Positions 44,916 through 53,816 of a stretch of 64,000 nt of DNA are shown here, piece by piece (within the stretch, counting starts at the first letter, position 1; each line of letters starts with the position of its first letter). Under the pieces are notes generated by a model. The model saw only the letters and a list, made by a program, of their open reading frames with translations, made no database searches and was not told the origin of the DNA. Origin of the DNA: Myxococcota bacterium (GTDB lineage Bacteria; Myxococcota_A; UBA9160; UBA4427). The DNA lies in assembly GCA_029243605.1 (NCBI GenBank), contig JAQWRT010000033.1:1-64000 (forward strand), read 5' to 3'. The translations under genes were made by a program, and so were the position numbers.

Positions 44916-45848
44916 TCACTCGGTTTCGAGGACTTCGGCGGAGGAGTCCAGGCTCAACGCGAAGCGAGCCGCCTCGGCGGAGGGTCGCGAGAAAATCGCC
45001 TGAATCGCGATCGCTTCGCCCGCGCCAATTTCGAGAACACCGAGCGCCTGGGAGGCACGCTCTTGGGCCGCTTCGAGGGCCTTCGGCGGCAACTCCCGGA
45101 CTTCGCTCTCTCGAATACGCAGGCCCATGAGCGCCGCTGGAGAGGCCAAGCGACGGCCTTCGGAATCCTCGAGGGAGACTCGAATCCGGGCGCCCAAGCT
45201 CTCGGACTGGGCCGAGGGGTTGCGAAGTTCACCGGTGACCGCGAGCAGGGTTCTTCCCGACATCGTGTCCACCCATTCGGCGTGGAGTCCTTCCGCTCGC
45301 AACCCACCGAGCGCGAATGTTGGCTGCGCCGCTCCCACAGAATCCGCGGTTTCTCGCACGAAGCTGAAAGCGATGAGGGCGATCATTCCGAGGGTGGCTG
45401 CCCAACCCAGGGTCCGCCCCAGGGTGCCCAGCCAGGCGCGAACCCGAACCGATTCCGAAGTGGGTGCCGAGCGGGCACGATGGGCGCCCGCCGGCACAGA
45501 TTCCAGGGCAATGGCGCCGATGGCCACCTTGGCATCCGAATCCGTGGCCGAACCGGCGACCGGCCGCCTCTGGGAACTCGAGGGGCCGTGGCCCTGGGCT
45601 GGGGGGGGGTCGGCCTCCACCTCATCCGCGCCCCCCAGAAATTCGGCTCCTAGATCCGAGAAATCATCCTCGCCGGCGGAGGGGATCTCGACCCGCTCCT
45701 GCTCGGGGGCTGAGGGCGCCGACGCCGAAGGCGCATCGACCTGAAAAACGTGCTCGCATGCGGAGCAACGCACGCGAACCCCGTCTTCGGGCACACGAGA
45801 ATCGTCGAGTTGAAAGCGCGTCTCGCAATTCTGGCAGGTGACGATCAA
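44916..45848 (-). CDS. MJ0042-type zinc-ribbon protein with DUF3426-like C-terminus
   Basis: MIVTCQNCETRFQLDDSRVPEDGVRVRCSACEHVFQV; TM IALIAFSFV; C-terminal extracytoplasmic domain. Confidence 0.8.
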   Translation of the reverse strand: MIVTCQNCETRFQLDDSRVPEDGVRVRCSACEHVFQVDAPSASAPSAPEQERVEIPSAGEDDFSDLGAEFLGGADEVEADPPPAQGHGPSSSQRRPVAGSATDSDAKVAIGAIALESVPAGAHRARSAPTSESVRVRAWLGTLGRTLGWAATLGMIALIAFSFVRETADSVGAAQPTFALGGLRAEGLHAEWVDTMSGRTLLAVTGELRNPSAQSESLGARIRVSLEDSEGRRLASPAALMGLRIRESEVRELPPKALEAAQERASQALGVLEIGAGEAIAIQAIFSRPSAEAARFALSLDSSAEVLETE

Positions 45849-45973
45849 AGAGCCATCCCCAACACCTCGCGGCAGGCGAGCGTCATCATGCTAGCCCGGC
45901 CCGGCCACCCACCGCGAATCGGGAGGAGGAGATTGAGCCGGCCAGCCTGCGCCGAGGCCTGCGAGGGAGTACC

Positions 45974-46474
45974 TTGCAGGTCATGGATCGGAACCGAAAA
46001 GTCCCCCAGCGCACGCCCCCGGATACCCTGGAAGAGGCTCTAGGGCAGAGCCTCGAGCACGCACGCGCTTCCGCCTCGGAAGCCCTCATGGCCGCCCGAC
46101 TCTTGCTCGACGCGCTCTCGATCCTCCTCGCCAATGAGCCCGTGGTCCGGCACGCCGAGCACAACTCGCCCATCGGCTACCTCGCCAGTTCCATCGAGCG
46201 CTGGGCGAGTTCGCTCCGGCCTCCAGAAAACCGACCCAACTCTCCTGACTTTCCCGCGGTTCTCGGCGCCGTCGAGCAGGAGATCGAGCGCTGGGCCGGC
46301 CGAGCCCAAGATGATGCCGATGCGCGTACCGTGCTTCACGCCTTCCTGGGGATGCGAGAGATCTTGTGGGAATTGGACGCGGCCCCGGCAAAGCGGACCG
46401 TCCGTAACCCTGCCCGAAGCGCCCGCGCATCCAGGGTCTCCCGGAAGACCGCCGCGGGTGGCTTCAATCCGTGA
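45974..46474 (+). CDS. Hypothetical protein
   Basis: 166-aa helical ORF between confident genes. Confidence 0.5.
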   Translation: MQVMDRNRKVPQRTPPDTLEEALGQSLEHARASASEALMAARLLLDALSILLANEPVVRHAEHNSPIGYLASSIERWASSLRPPENRPNSPDFPAVLGAVEQEIERWAGRAQDDADARTVLHAFLGMREILWELDAAPAKRTVRNPARSARASRVSRKTAAGGFNP

Positions 46475-46629
46475 GACCGGCGAAGACCCCGGTCTCAGGC
46501 CCGCAGCCGAATCGCCCTGAAACTCGCGTGTCGAACCCGTAGAGGCGCCTGGCGCCGCGCTCCCTGAGCCTCCCGTGTGCTAGGGTGCCGCTCGCCCCGC
46601 AGACTCCTCCCGGGCCATTCCCCTCAACC

Positions 46630-47283
46630 ATGAGCGAGCCGACGATGGCGATCCTGATCAAGCGCTATGCGAACCGGAAGCTCTACAACACCCAGAGCAG
46701 CCGCTACATCACGCTGAAGGGAATCGCCGAACTTCTCGATGCCGGCGAGGAAGTCCGGGTCATCGACAAGCAGACCGGGGAAGACATCACCTCGGTGGCG
46801 CTCTCCCAGATCCTAGTCGATAGCAAGCGCTCGAATACCCAACCCCCGGACACCCTCCTGACCCAGATCCTGGGGCGCGGGGGCGACGCCCTCTACGACG
46901 CCCTGCGCAAGGGCGTCGACGATGCCAGCGAGGGCATCGGCGATCTGCAAGAACGCATGCGGCGCATGGTAGGCACCAGCGATGAGGCCCAGGCTTCGCC
47001 GGACGAGGACGATGAGTTCGAAGCGGACGAGGCCGCAGAACCCCAGGCCTCGACGAAAAAACAGGGCTTCTTCCAGGCGCCCCCGGAATTGGATGATCTC
47101 GTCCAGAACGCGGTGGAGCGCGTCTTCCGGCTCCTCGACCTTCCTCGCCGATCGGATGTCGAATCCCTCAACCAGAACCTCGAACGGGTGGCCGGCGCCG
47201 TCGAAGCCCTCGAAGAGGCCTTCGCCGAACGGACCGGCGGCGAAAGCGATGACGAGACCGAGGACTCCGAAGAATCTCCCTAA
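46630..47283 (+). CDS. phaR: Polyhydroxyalkanoate synthesis regulator-like protein
   Basis: ILIKRYANRKLYNTQSSRYITLKGIAELLDAGEEVRVIDKQTGEDITSVALSQILVDSKRS. Confidence 0.9.
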   Translation: MSEPTMAILIKRYANRKLYNTQSSRYITLKGIAELLDAGEEVRVIDKQTGEDITSVALSQILVDSKRSNTQPPDTLLTQILGRGGDALYDALRKGVDDASEGIGDLQERMRRMVGTSDEAQASPDEDDEFEADEAAEPQASTKKQGFFQAPPELDDLVQNAVERVFRLLDLPRRSDVESLNQNLERVAGAVEALEEAFAERTGGESDDETEDSEESP

Positions 47284-47385
47284 CGGCCCGACGGCTCAAT
47301 TCCCGTTGAGTTCTCGCGCCCACCCAGGGGCATCCCTTGCTCGCGGCGTCCGCTTAAGCGCGCGCTGCCCAACAGAGGAAAAAAC

Positions 47386-48183
47386 ATGTCTGCCGTACTC
47401 ATCGAAAGAGACGCTCACACCCTGATCGTCACCCTCAACCGCCCGGAGAAGAAGAACGCGGTCAACTGCGAGGTGATGTGTCGCCTCTATGACGCCTGGC
47501 GCGAACTCGACCGGGACGACGACCTGCGGGTGGGGATCCTCACGGGCAATGGCGACACTTTCTGCGCCGGCATGGACCTCTCGGAAATCCCCAAGCTTCG
47601 AACCGGGAAGCCCGAGAATGAATTCATGGAACGCGTCATGAGCGAGCCGGCGGTGATCTACGGCTGCTGGCTGAAGACCGACCGCCCCTCCAAGCCCGTG
47701 ATCCTCGCCGCCGAGGGATTCGCCCGAGCCGGCGGCACCGAAATCCTCCAGGGAACCGATATCCGAGTGGCCGGCAAGAGCGCGCTCTTCGGGGTGACCG
47801 AGGTTCAGCGCGGTCTCTTCCCCATGGCGGGTTCGGCGGTCAGGCTGCGACGCCAGATCGGCTATGCGGTGGCCGCGGAGATGCTTCTTGCCGGGGAGGA
47901 CCTACCCGCCACCCGGGCTTTCGAACTCGGATTGATCAACCACGTGGTCGAGGACGGACAGGCCCTCACCAAGGCTCGTGAGATCGCGCAGCGCATCTCG
48001 GCCAACGGCCCCCTCGCCGTGCGCGGCATCCTGGCCACCCTTCGAGAGACCGAGACCCTGAGCGAAGAGGACGCTTTCCCCATCGAGCAGCAACACGGAC
48101 TCAAGGTAATGGCGTCCAAGGATGCCATTGAGGGCCCGCGCGCCTTCCTCGAAAAGCGACCGCCCAATTTTACGGGGGAATAA
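47386..48183 (+). CDS. Enoyl-CoA hydratase/isomerase (crotonase) family
   Basis: LIVTLNRPEKKNAVNCEVMCRLYDAW...GNGDTFCAGMDLSEI...EGFARAGGTEILQGTDIRVAGKSALFGVTEV. Confidence 0.92.
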   Translation: MSAVLIERDAHTLIVTLNRPEKKNAVNCEVMCRLYDAWRELDRDDDLRVGILTGNGDTFCAGMDLSEIPKLRTGKPENEFMERVMSEPAVIYGCWLKTDRPSKPVILAAEGFARAGGTEILQGTDIRVAGKSALFGVTEVQRGLFPMAGSAVRLRRQIGYAVAAEMLLAGEDLPATRAFELGLINHVVEDGQALTKAREIAQRISANGPLAVRGILATLRETETLSEEDAFPIEQQHGLKVMASKDAIEGPRAFLEKRPPNFTGE

Positions 48184-48224
48184 CCCGGCTCTGGGCCTGA
48201 GGCGGTCTCGCCTCGAAAACCCGG

Positions 48225-48839
48225 CTAGCCCGAGCGTTCGTCCATCACGCGTTCCACCGTGTTCACGATGGCCACTGTGCGTGAATCCAACTCGACGTTG
48301 ACCCGATCCCCCGGCCTCTTGGCCCCCAGGCGTGTCAGGCGCAGAGTCTCGGGGATCAGGTGCACGGCAAAGGAGCCGTCGCGATCCGCGTCACAAACCG
48401 TCAAGCTCGAACCGTTCACCGCAATGAAGCCCTTATCGAGCACATATTTCATCCAGTTCTCGGAAATGCCAATGCGGAGCACGAAGACGTTCTCCTGGTC
48501 CTGAACTTCCAGAACCTCGCCCATCCCGATCACATGGCCCGCAACATCGTGCCCACCGATCTCGTCCCCCACCCTCGCACTCCGTTCGACGGCGACCTGA
48601 TCGCCCAACTCGAGAGTTCCCAGGGTCGTGCGATCGAGGGTCTCTCGAATCGCATCGAATGCAACCCGGTTGTCCTCCACGGAAACCACGGTTTGGCAGA
48701 CCCCATCGATGGAAACGCTCGCTCCGATCTCGAGCCCTGCCACCCGCTCGGGATCCAGCAAGACTTCGTAGCTCAGCAGGTTCGCCTGACGGCGAACTCC
48801 AATGACCTCGTAGGTCCCCTGCATGATCCCGGTATACAT
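48225..48839 (-). CDS. ribE: Riboflavin synthase alpha chain
   Basis: MYTGIMQGTYEVIG...IGASVSIDGVCQTVVSV...FDAIRETLDRTTLGTL...GHDVAGHVIGMGEV...FIAVNGSSLTVCD; duplicated lumazine-binding motifs. Confidence 0.9.
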   Translation of the reverse strand: MYTGIMQGTYEVIGVRRQANLLSYEVLLDPERVAGLEIGASVSIDGVCQTVVSVEDNRVAFDAIRETLDRTTLGTLELGDQVAVERSARVGDEIGGHDVAGHVIGMGEVLEVQDQENVFVLRIGISENWMKYVLDKGFIAVNGSSLTVCDADRDGSFAVHLIPETLRLTRLGAKRPGDRVNVELDSRTVAIVNTVERVMDERSG

Positions 48840-48964
48840 CTTTTCTCCGGAGAGCTCCGTGAGTGGCTTGCCGGCGGCGCCCGCGCGGCTCGACACCAGC
48901 CTTCGGAATGTCGCCTTCCGCCTTGGTTTGCGCAAGCGCTGCCGCATTCCGCTAGCTTGCCCGG

Positions 48965-50005
48965 GTGCCCTCGCCCCGCGAAGACTCTACTGGCGCGCTG
49001 CTGGAGCCGTTTCCTCGGGAAACGATCGGCCACCTCCCGACGCCACTGCACCCCCTGCCCCGGCTGAGTGCGGCACTGGGAGGGCCGCCCCTCTGGGTCA
49101 AACGCGACGACTGCACCGGACTCGCCACCGGCGGAAACAAGACGCGCAAACTCGAGTATCTCATGGGCGCCGCCCGGGCCGAAGGTGCCGACGGCATCGT
49201 GAGCTTTGGCGCGCTCCAGTCGAACCATGCGCGCCAGACCGCCGCCGCCGCCGCCGCACTCGGTTTCCCGTGTGACCTGATCCTCGTCACCAACGTGAAC
49301 TACCACGAGCCCGCCTGGGAGGTCTCGGGGAACCGGCTTCTCGACGAGTTGCTGGGCGCCAAGCTGCATATCGTCCCCGACGAGGTCGCTGCGGCTCAAT
49401 GCCTCCAGGCCCTCCTCGGCCGGGCCAACGAAGCGGGGAAACAGCTCTACGTGATCCCCACCGGCGGCTCCAACGCTGTGGGAGCCTTGGGCTACGTGAA
49501 TTGCGCAAGCGAGCTCCTCGCCCAATGCCAGGCGCTCGAACTCCGCCCCGGCACACTGGTCAGCGCCACATCGAGCCTGGGGACCCAGAGCGGCCTGCTC
49601 GTGGGGCTTCACGCCGCCCGGAGTCCGATTCGGGTACGGGGGGTCAACACGTATTCCCCCGACCCCGAGAGCCAGGCCCAAGCCCTCAGGCGGCTATGCG
49701 ACGAAACCGCCGCGCTCATCGGTAGCGAGCCCCCACCGAGCGATTCTCTTTGCATCGAAAACGGCTTCCTCGGTGGAGGATACGGAGTTCCCAGCGAGGC
49801 GATGCAACGAGCCGTGGAAGAGGTGGCTCGCCTCGAGGGCATCCTGCTCGACCCCGTCTACAGCGGCAAGGCCATGGCCTGGCTTCTGGCCGCCGTTCGC
49901 GCGGGTCGACTCAACCCCGAGGAGCCCGTCGTCTTCCTCCACACCGGCGGCAGCCCCGGGCTCTTCGCCTACCAGGAATGCCTCTCGGGCGATTCAACCG
50001 CCTGA
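48965..50005 (+). CDS. PLP-dependent D-cysteine desulfhydrase/ACC deaminase-like enzyme
   Basis: LWVKRDDCTGLATGGNKTRKLEYLMGAA...GALQSNHARQTAAAAAALG...IPTGGSNAVGALGY. Confidence 0.9.
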   Translation: MPSPREDSTGALLEPFPRETIGHLPTPLHPLPRLSAALGGPPLWVKRDDCTGLATGGNKTRKLEYLMGAARAEGADGIVSFGALQSNHARQTAAAAAALGFPCDLILVTNVNYHEPAWEVSGNRLLDELLGAKLHIVPDEVAAAQCLQALLGRANEAGKQLYVIPTGGSNAVGALGYVNCASELLAQCQALELRPGTLVSATSSLGTQSGLLVGLHAARSPIRVRGVNTYSPDPESQAQALRRLCDETAALIGSEPPPSDSLCIENGFLGGGYGVPSEAMQRAVEEVARLEGILLDPVYSGKAMAWLLAAVRAGRLNPEEPVVFLHTGGSPGLFAYQECLSGDSTA

Positions 50006-50096
50006 CTCAAGTCCACGCCCAGGGCCGGTGCGCTCCACCCGACTCGTCGGCGAAGCGGCCTCGCCGGCACGAGAGCGTTCCGATAACTTTGCTCCC

Positions 50097-51149
50097 ATGC
50101 CGTCCCCTGATCGCCCGATCCACGTCGTGGAAGATATTCGGTTCCGTGCCCACCGGTCTCCCCCTCGCCATCCGGAAAACCCCGAACGGCTGGCCGCGGT
50201 CTCCCGGGCCCTGGCTCGCCACGCAGAACACCTGACCCCCCTGGAGCCTCGGGCCGCCCAGCGCGATGAGATCATCCGAATCCATAGCCCCGGCCACTAC
50301 ACCGAGATTCTCAACGCCGTGCAAAGAGCGCCCGCCCAACTCGACGCGGACACCTTCGTCTCCGAGCAGAGTCTCGAAATCGCGAAATTGGCGGCGGGGG
50401 GCACCATCGACCTGGCTCTCAGCGTGGCGCGGGGCGAGGCGGCTTGCGGTATCGCCGCGGTTCGGCCCCCGGGCCATCACGCGGAAGCGGACCGCCCCAT
50501 GGGCTTCTGCCTCTTCAACAACGTCGCCATCGCGGCCCGGGCGCTGCAGCACGAACTGGGGCTCGAGAAGATCGCGATTCTCGACTGGGATGTGCACCAC
50601 GGAAACGGCACCCAGCATTCCTTCGAAAACGACCCCAGCATCCTCTACGTCTCGCTCCACCAATTCCCCCACTACCCGGGAACCGGCAACTTTCACGAGG
50701 CTGGAGAGGGGGCGGGCCTGGGCTCGACCCTGAATCTCGCGCTTCCACCCGGCTGCGGCGACCTCGAGTACTGCGGACTGGTCCACCGGGCGGTGGCCCC
50801 GATGATCCGACGCTTTGCCCCCCAGATGATCCTGGTCTCCTGCGGCTTCGATGCTCACCGGGACGATCCGCTCTCGGCCATGAACGTGAGCGCCGAGGGC
50901 TACCGCGAAATGACCCACGCGGTGGTCGAACTCGCCCGAGATCTCTGCGGCGGGCGCCTCGCCTTCGTCCTCGAGGGGGGATATGCCGCTTCGGGGCTCG
51001 AGGAGGGCACCGATGCGGTGCTCGGGGCGCTGCTCGACCCCGACGAGGCCCGCCCGGCCCCCGGAACCACCAGCCATGGCCTGGCCAGCCTGCTCGAAGC
51101 CGCGAGAAGCGTCCACGCCGGCCGATGCCCCGACCTTGGGGCGCTCTAG
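50097..51149 (+). CDS. Histone deacetylase-family protein
   Basis: RSPPRHPENPERL...RPPGHHAEADRPMGFCLFNNVAIAARA...ILDWDVHHGNGTQHSFENDPSILYVSLHQFPHYPGTG...VSCGFDAHRDDPL. Confidence 0.93.
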   Translation: MPSPDRPIHVVEDIRFRAHRSPPRHPENPERLAAVSRALARHAEHLTPLEPRAAQRDEIIRIHSPGHYTEILNAVQRAPAQLDADTFVSEQSLEIAKLAAGGTIDLALSVARGEAACGIAAVRPPGHHAEADRPMGFCLFNNVAIAARALQHELGLEKIAILDWDVHHGNGTQHSFENDPSILYVSLHQFPHYPGTGNFHEAGEGAGLGSTLNLALPPGCGDLEYCGLVHRAVAPMIRRFAPQMILVSCGFDAHRDDPLSAMNVSAEGYREMTHAVVELARDLCGGRLAFVLEGGYAASGLEEGTDAVLGALLDPDEARPAPGTTSHGLASLLEAARSVHAGRCPDLGAL

Positions 51150-51490
51150 GCTCCGGGAATGGATCCTAGATACTTGATTTAAAAAGGCTTTTTTCTTAGC
51201 GAGAGCGCTGAAATCCCGACGAACCGCCCTCGCCGGCACCGCGAATCCCCGTGGCCCGGGTTCACCCCACCCGGGCACCACTTCCCCCACTCGGCCCCAC
51301 TCGGGCTCTCCGGAGACTCACAGCGGGCCCTAGGCTGCGAACCCACTCGCTTTTCCCGATTCTGGCGTCCTGGGCGAGCCAAAGGAGAAAGTAAGGGGAA
51401 AGTGCGTCCGGAAATGGCGCCGTTTTGCGTAAAACCCCGGTAATTCGAGGGTAGAGCGCAAATAAATACACGCCCTATCCGTGAATTTGC

Positions 51491-51519
51491 TTCACAAGCC
51501 AGGAGCGGTGGGGTATAAC
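51491..51519 (+). promoter_or_regulatory. Candidate sigma70 promoter of dcw cluster: TTCACA-N17-TATAAC
   Basis: Read directly; one mismatch per hexamer from TTGACA/TATAAT; immediately upstream of the MraZ boxes. Confidence 0.65.
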
Positions 51520-51528
51520 AAAGGCGTT

Positions 51529-51558
51529 GTGGGATGAAGTGGGACCAAGTGGGTCAAG
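51529..51558 (+). promoter_or_regulatory. MraZ operator: three GTGGG(N5) direct repeats at 10-bp spacing
   Basis: gtgggatgaa gtgggaccaa gtgggtcaag at 51529, 51539 and 51549, upstream of mraZ. Confidence 0.85.
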
Positions 51559-51703
51559 CAACCAGCCAAAAAGACCGCGCCGCGGTAGCAAAGGCAAAAT
51601 GGGTGGCAGACGCATTCTCCGGCTCAGAAAGATCCCGAAAGGCAACGAACAAGTCAACTGAAGTGCTTTCCAAACCGGCCAGTCAACACGGAGCTCCCAG
51701 GCA

Positions 51704-52156
51704 ATGTTTCGAGGCCGGTTCACACACACAATGGATACTAAGGGACGCGTGAGCATCCCGTCAGGTTTTAGAGTGGAAATCCAGCGCCGTAGCCAAAACG
51801 ACCCGATTCTCGCGAGCCAAGGTTCACACCTGGCGCTCTTCCCCGCCGACGAGTGGGAGAAGAAAGAAGAGGTCCTCCTGGGACTGTCAGAATTCGACAG
51901 CGACGCCCTGGACCTCCAGCGAATCATGGTCGGAGAGGCCAGCGACAGCGCCCTGGATGCCCAGGGAAGAATTCTCGTTCCGACCTTGATGCGCAATGAG
52001 GCAGAGCTCGGCAACAAAGTTTTACTCGTCGGCGTTCTCAACCGCATCGAACTCTGGAATCCGGAGCGATACGAAGAGAAGAAGCGGATGACCGCCCTAC
52101 GCTTCGAAGAGATCCAGAAGAACGTGGATCCCAATCGTCAGCAGCCGGGCGACTGA
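51704..52156 (+). CDS. mraZ: Transcriptional regulator MraZ
   Basis: MFRGRFTHTMDTKGRVSIPSGFR...ALDAQGRILVPTLMR. Confidence 0.95.
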   Translation: MFRGRFTHTMDTKGRVSIPSGFRVEIQRRSQNDPILASQGSHLALFPADEWEKKEEVLLGLSEFDSDALDLQRIMVGEASDSALDAQGRILVPTLMRNEAELGNKVLLVGVLNRIELWNPERYEEKKRMTALRFEEIQKNVDPNRQQPGD

Positions 52157-52201
52157 TTTTTTTTGGGGGGGAGTTGGGGCGTGGGCCCCAGCAGAGAGGT
52201 T

Positions 52202-52284
52202 GGGGTGTCCTCGGAACACTAATTACGACGGCAGCGTGCTTACTGGGGGGTACACGTTGCAGTCAAGGCGTTCCGAGGCACCCC
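52202..52284 (+). other. Stem-loop between mraZ and rsmH
   Basis: GGGGTG(T)CCTCGGAAC (52202-52217) pairs with GTTCCGAGGCACCCC (52270-52284): 15 bp with one bulge. Confidence 0.7.
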
Positions 52285-52347
52285 ATTCTCTTCTCCGCTT
52301 CCCCGAGAAGCCCCGTAACCGGGCGATTTCGGGGGACACCCCACCCA

Positions 52348-53307
52348 GTGACCGCTGAATTTCACCACGTACCCGTCCTGCTCAACGAATGTGTAGAACA
52401 CCTTCACCTTGAGCCGGGTGCGATCATCCTTGACGGAACCCTGGGCGGGGGCGGACACGCGGAAACGATCCTCGAGCGAACCGCACCCGACGGCGTCTTG
52501 ATCGGCCTCGATCTCGACCAGGATGCTCTGGATGCCAGCGCTGCTCGGCTCTCCCGCTTCGGCGATCGAGTACGCCTCGTCCGATCTTCATTTCGCCACC
52601 TCGACGAGGCCCTCGATGAACTCGGCATCGAACGCGTCGACGGCGTCTTGCTCGATCTCGGCGTCTCCTCGTACCAACTCGATGCCGCCAAGCGCGGCTT
52701 TCGCTTCGCCGACGCAGAGACCGAAGAAACCCCGCTGGACATGCGAATGGACGCCTCTCAAGGCTCCAGCGCCGCCGAGCTCCTCGCACGAGCTTCGGCC
52801 GAGGAGCTCCAGGGATGGTTTCAACGCTACGGCGAGTTGCCGGGCTCCAAGCGACTCGCCGCAGCGATCACGAGCAGCCGCAGAGAGCGGCCGCTGGAGA
52901 CTACTGCCGACCTCCTACGCGTCATCCACGAAGCCGGGGTGGGACGCGGGCGCCGCCACAACCCGGCCACCCTGGTCTTCCAGGCTCTGCGGATCGCGGT
53001 GAACGACGAGCTCGGCGCCCTTGAAGACGGCCTCGATGCCGCCGCCGCCCGCCTACGACCCGACGGACGGCTCGTGGTCATCAGCTACCACTCCCTCGAA
53101 GATCGAATCGTCAAGCAGCGCTTCCGAGCCGCGGCCCGGGGGTGCATCTGCCCTCCGCGACAGCCGATCTGCAATTGCGGCGTGGAGCCGTCCCTGGAGA
53201 TTCTCACCCGTCGCCCGCTGAGGCCCGAGGAAGACGAAACCGGCCACAACCCCCGCGCCCGCTCGGCGCGCCTGCGCGTGGCCCGCCGGCTTCAGGAGGT
53301 CGCGTGA
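52348..53307 (+). CDS. rsmH: 16S rRNA (cytosine1402-N4)-methyltransferase (GTG start)
   Basis: HHVPVLLNECVEHLHLEPGAIILDGTLGGGGHAETIL...DGVLLDLGVSSYQLD...RLVVISYHSLEDRIVKQRFR. Confidence 0.95.
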   Translation: MTAEFHHVPVLLNECVEHLHLEPGAIILDGTLGGGGHAETILERTAPDGVLIGLDLDQDALDASAARLSRFGDRVRLVRSSFRHLDEALDELGIERVDGVLLDLGVSSYQLDAAKRGFRFADAETEETPLDMRMDASQGSSAAELLARASAEELQGWFQRYGELPGSKRLAAAITSSRRERPLETTADLLRVIHEAGVGRGRRHNPATLVFQALRIAVNDELGALEDGLDAAAARLRPDGRLVVISYHSLEDRIVKQRFRAAARGCICPPRQPICNCGVEPSLEILTRRPLRPEEDETGHNPRARSARLRVARRLQEVA

Positions 53308-53816
53308 TGGCAAAGCGACCCTCCGCGAAGCCCCGCAACCGATCCGGCGCGCGCTCGGGTCGCTCGGCCACCCTGGGGCGCCTGGGTTTTCGGACACGGA
53401 ACGTCAAGCGCTCGGCGAGTCGGAAAAAAAGAAGTCGGCGCGGCGGCCAAGCCACCGCACGTCTCGGCGCCCTGGCACCGTGGAACTGGCGCATCAGTTT
53501 TCCTTCCCAGCGCATGATTCCCGCCCTGCTCGCGGCGGTGCTCGTCGCCCTGGGCATGGCCGCTCTCCGAATCGACCTGATCCGTGCGCGCTACGAAACC
53601 GGCCAGGGATACAGCGAGGAGCGGAGACTGAACCAAGAGATCGCCGGTCTCACCGCCCGCATGCGTGAACTCCGCGATCCCGTCGACCTCGGCCAGGTCG
53701 CCCGGGAAAGGGGTTTCGTTCCGCCCGAGCTGCTCATCGATCTGACGACGCCCGAGGAGAGGGATCCCCAGGTGGAATTTGTCAGCTACGCCCAGGGCGA
53801 GGGCGTCGTTCAATGA
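53307..53816 (+). CDS. ftsL: Cell division protein FtsL
   Basis: Basic N-terminus, single TM (MIPALLAAVLVALGMAAL), short coiled-coil and VARERGFVPPE motif; between rsmH and ftsI. Confidence 0.8.
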   Translation: MAKRPSAKPRNRSGARSGRSATLGRLGFRTRNVKRSASRKKRSRRGGQATARLGALAPWNWRISFPSQRMIPALLAAVLVALGMAALRIDLIRARYETGQGYSEERRLNQEIAGLTARMRELRDPVDLGQVARERGFVPPELLIDLTTPEERDPQVEFVSYAQGEGVVQ

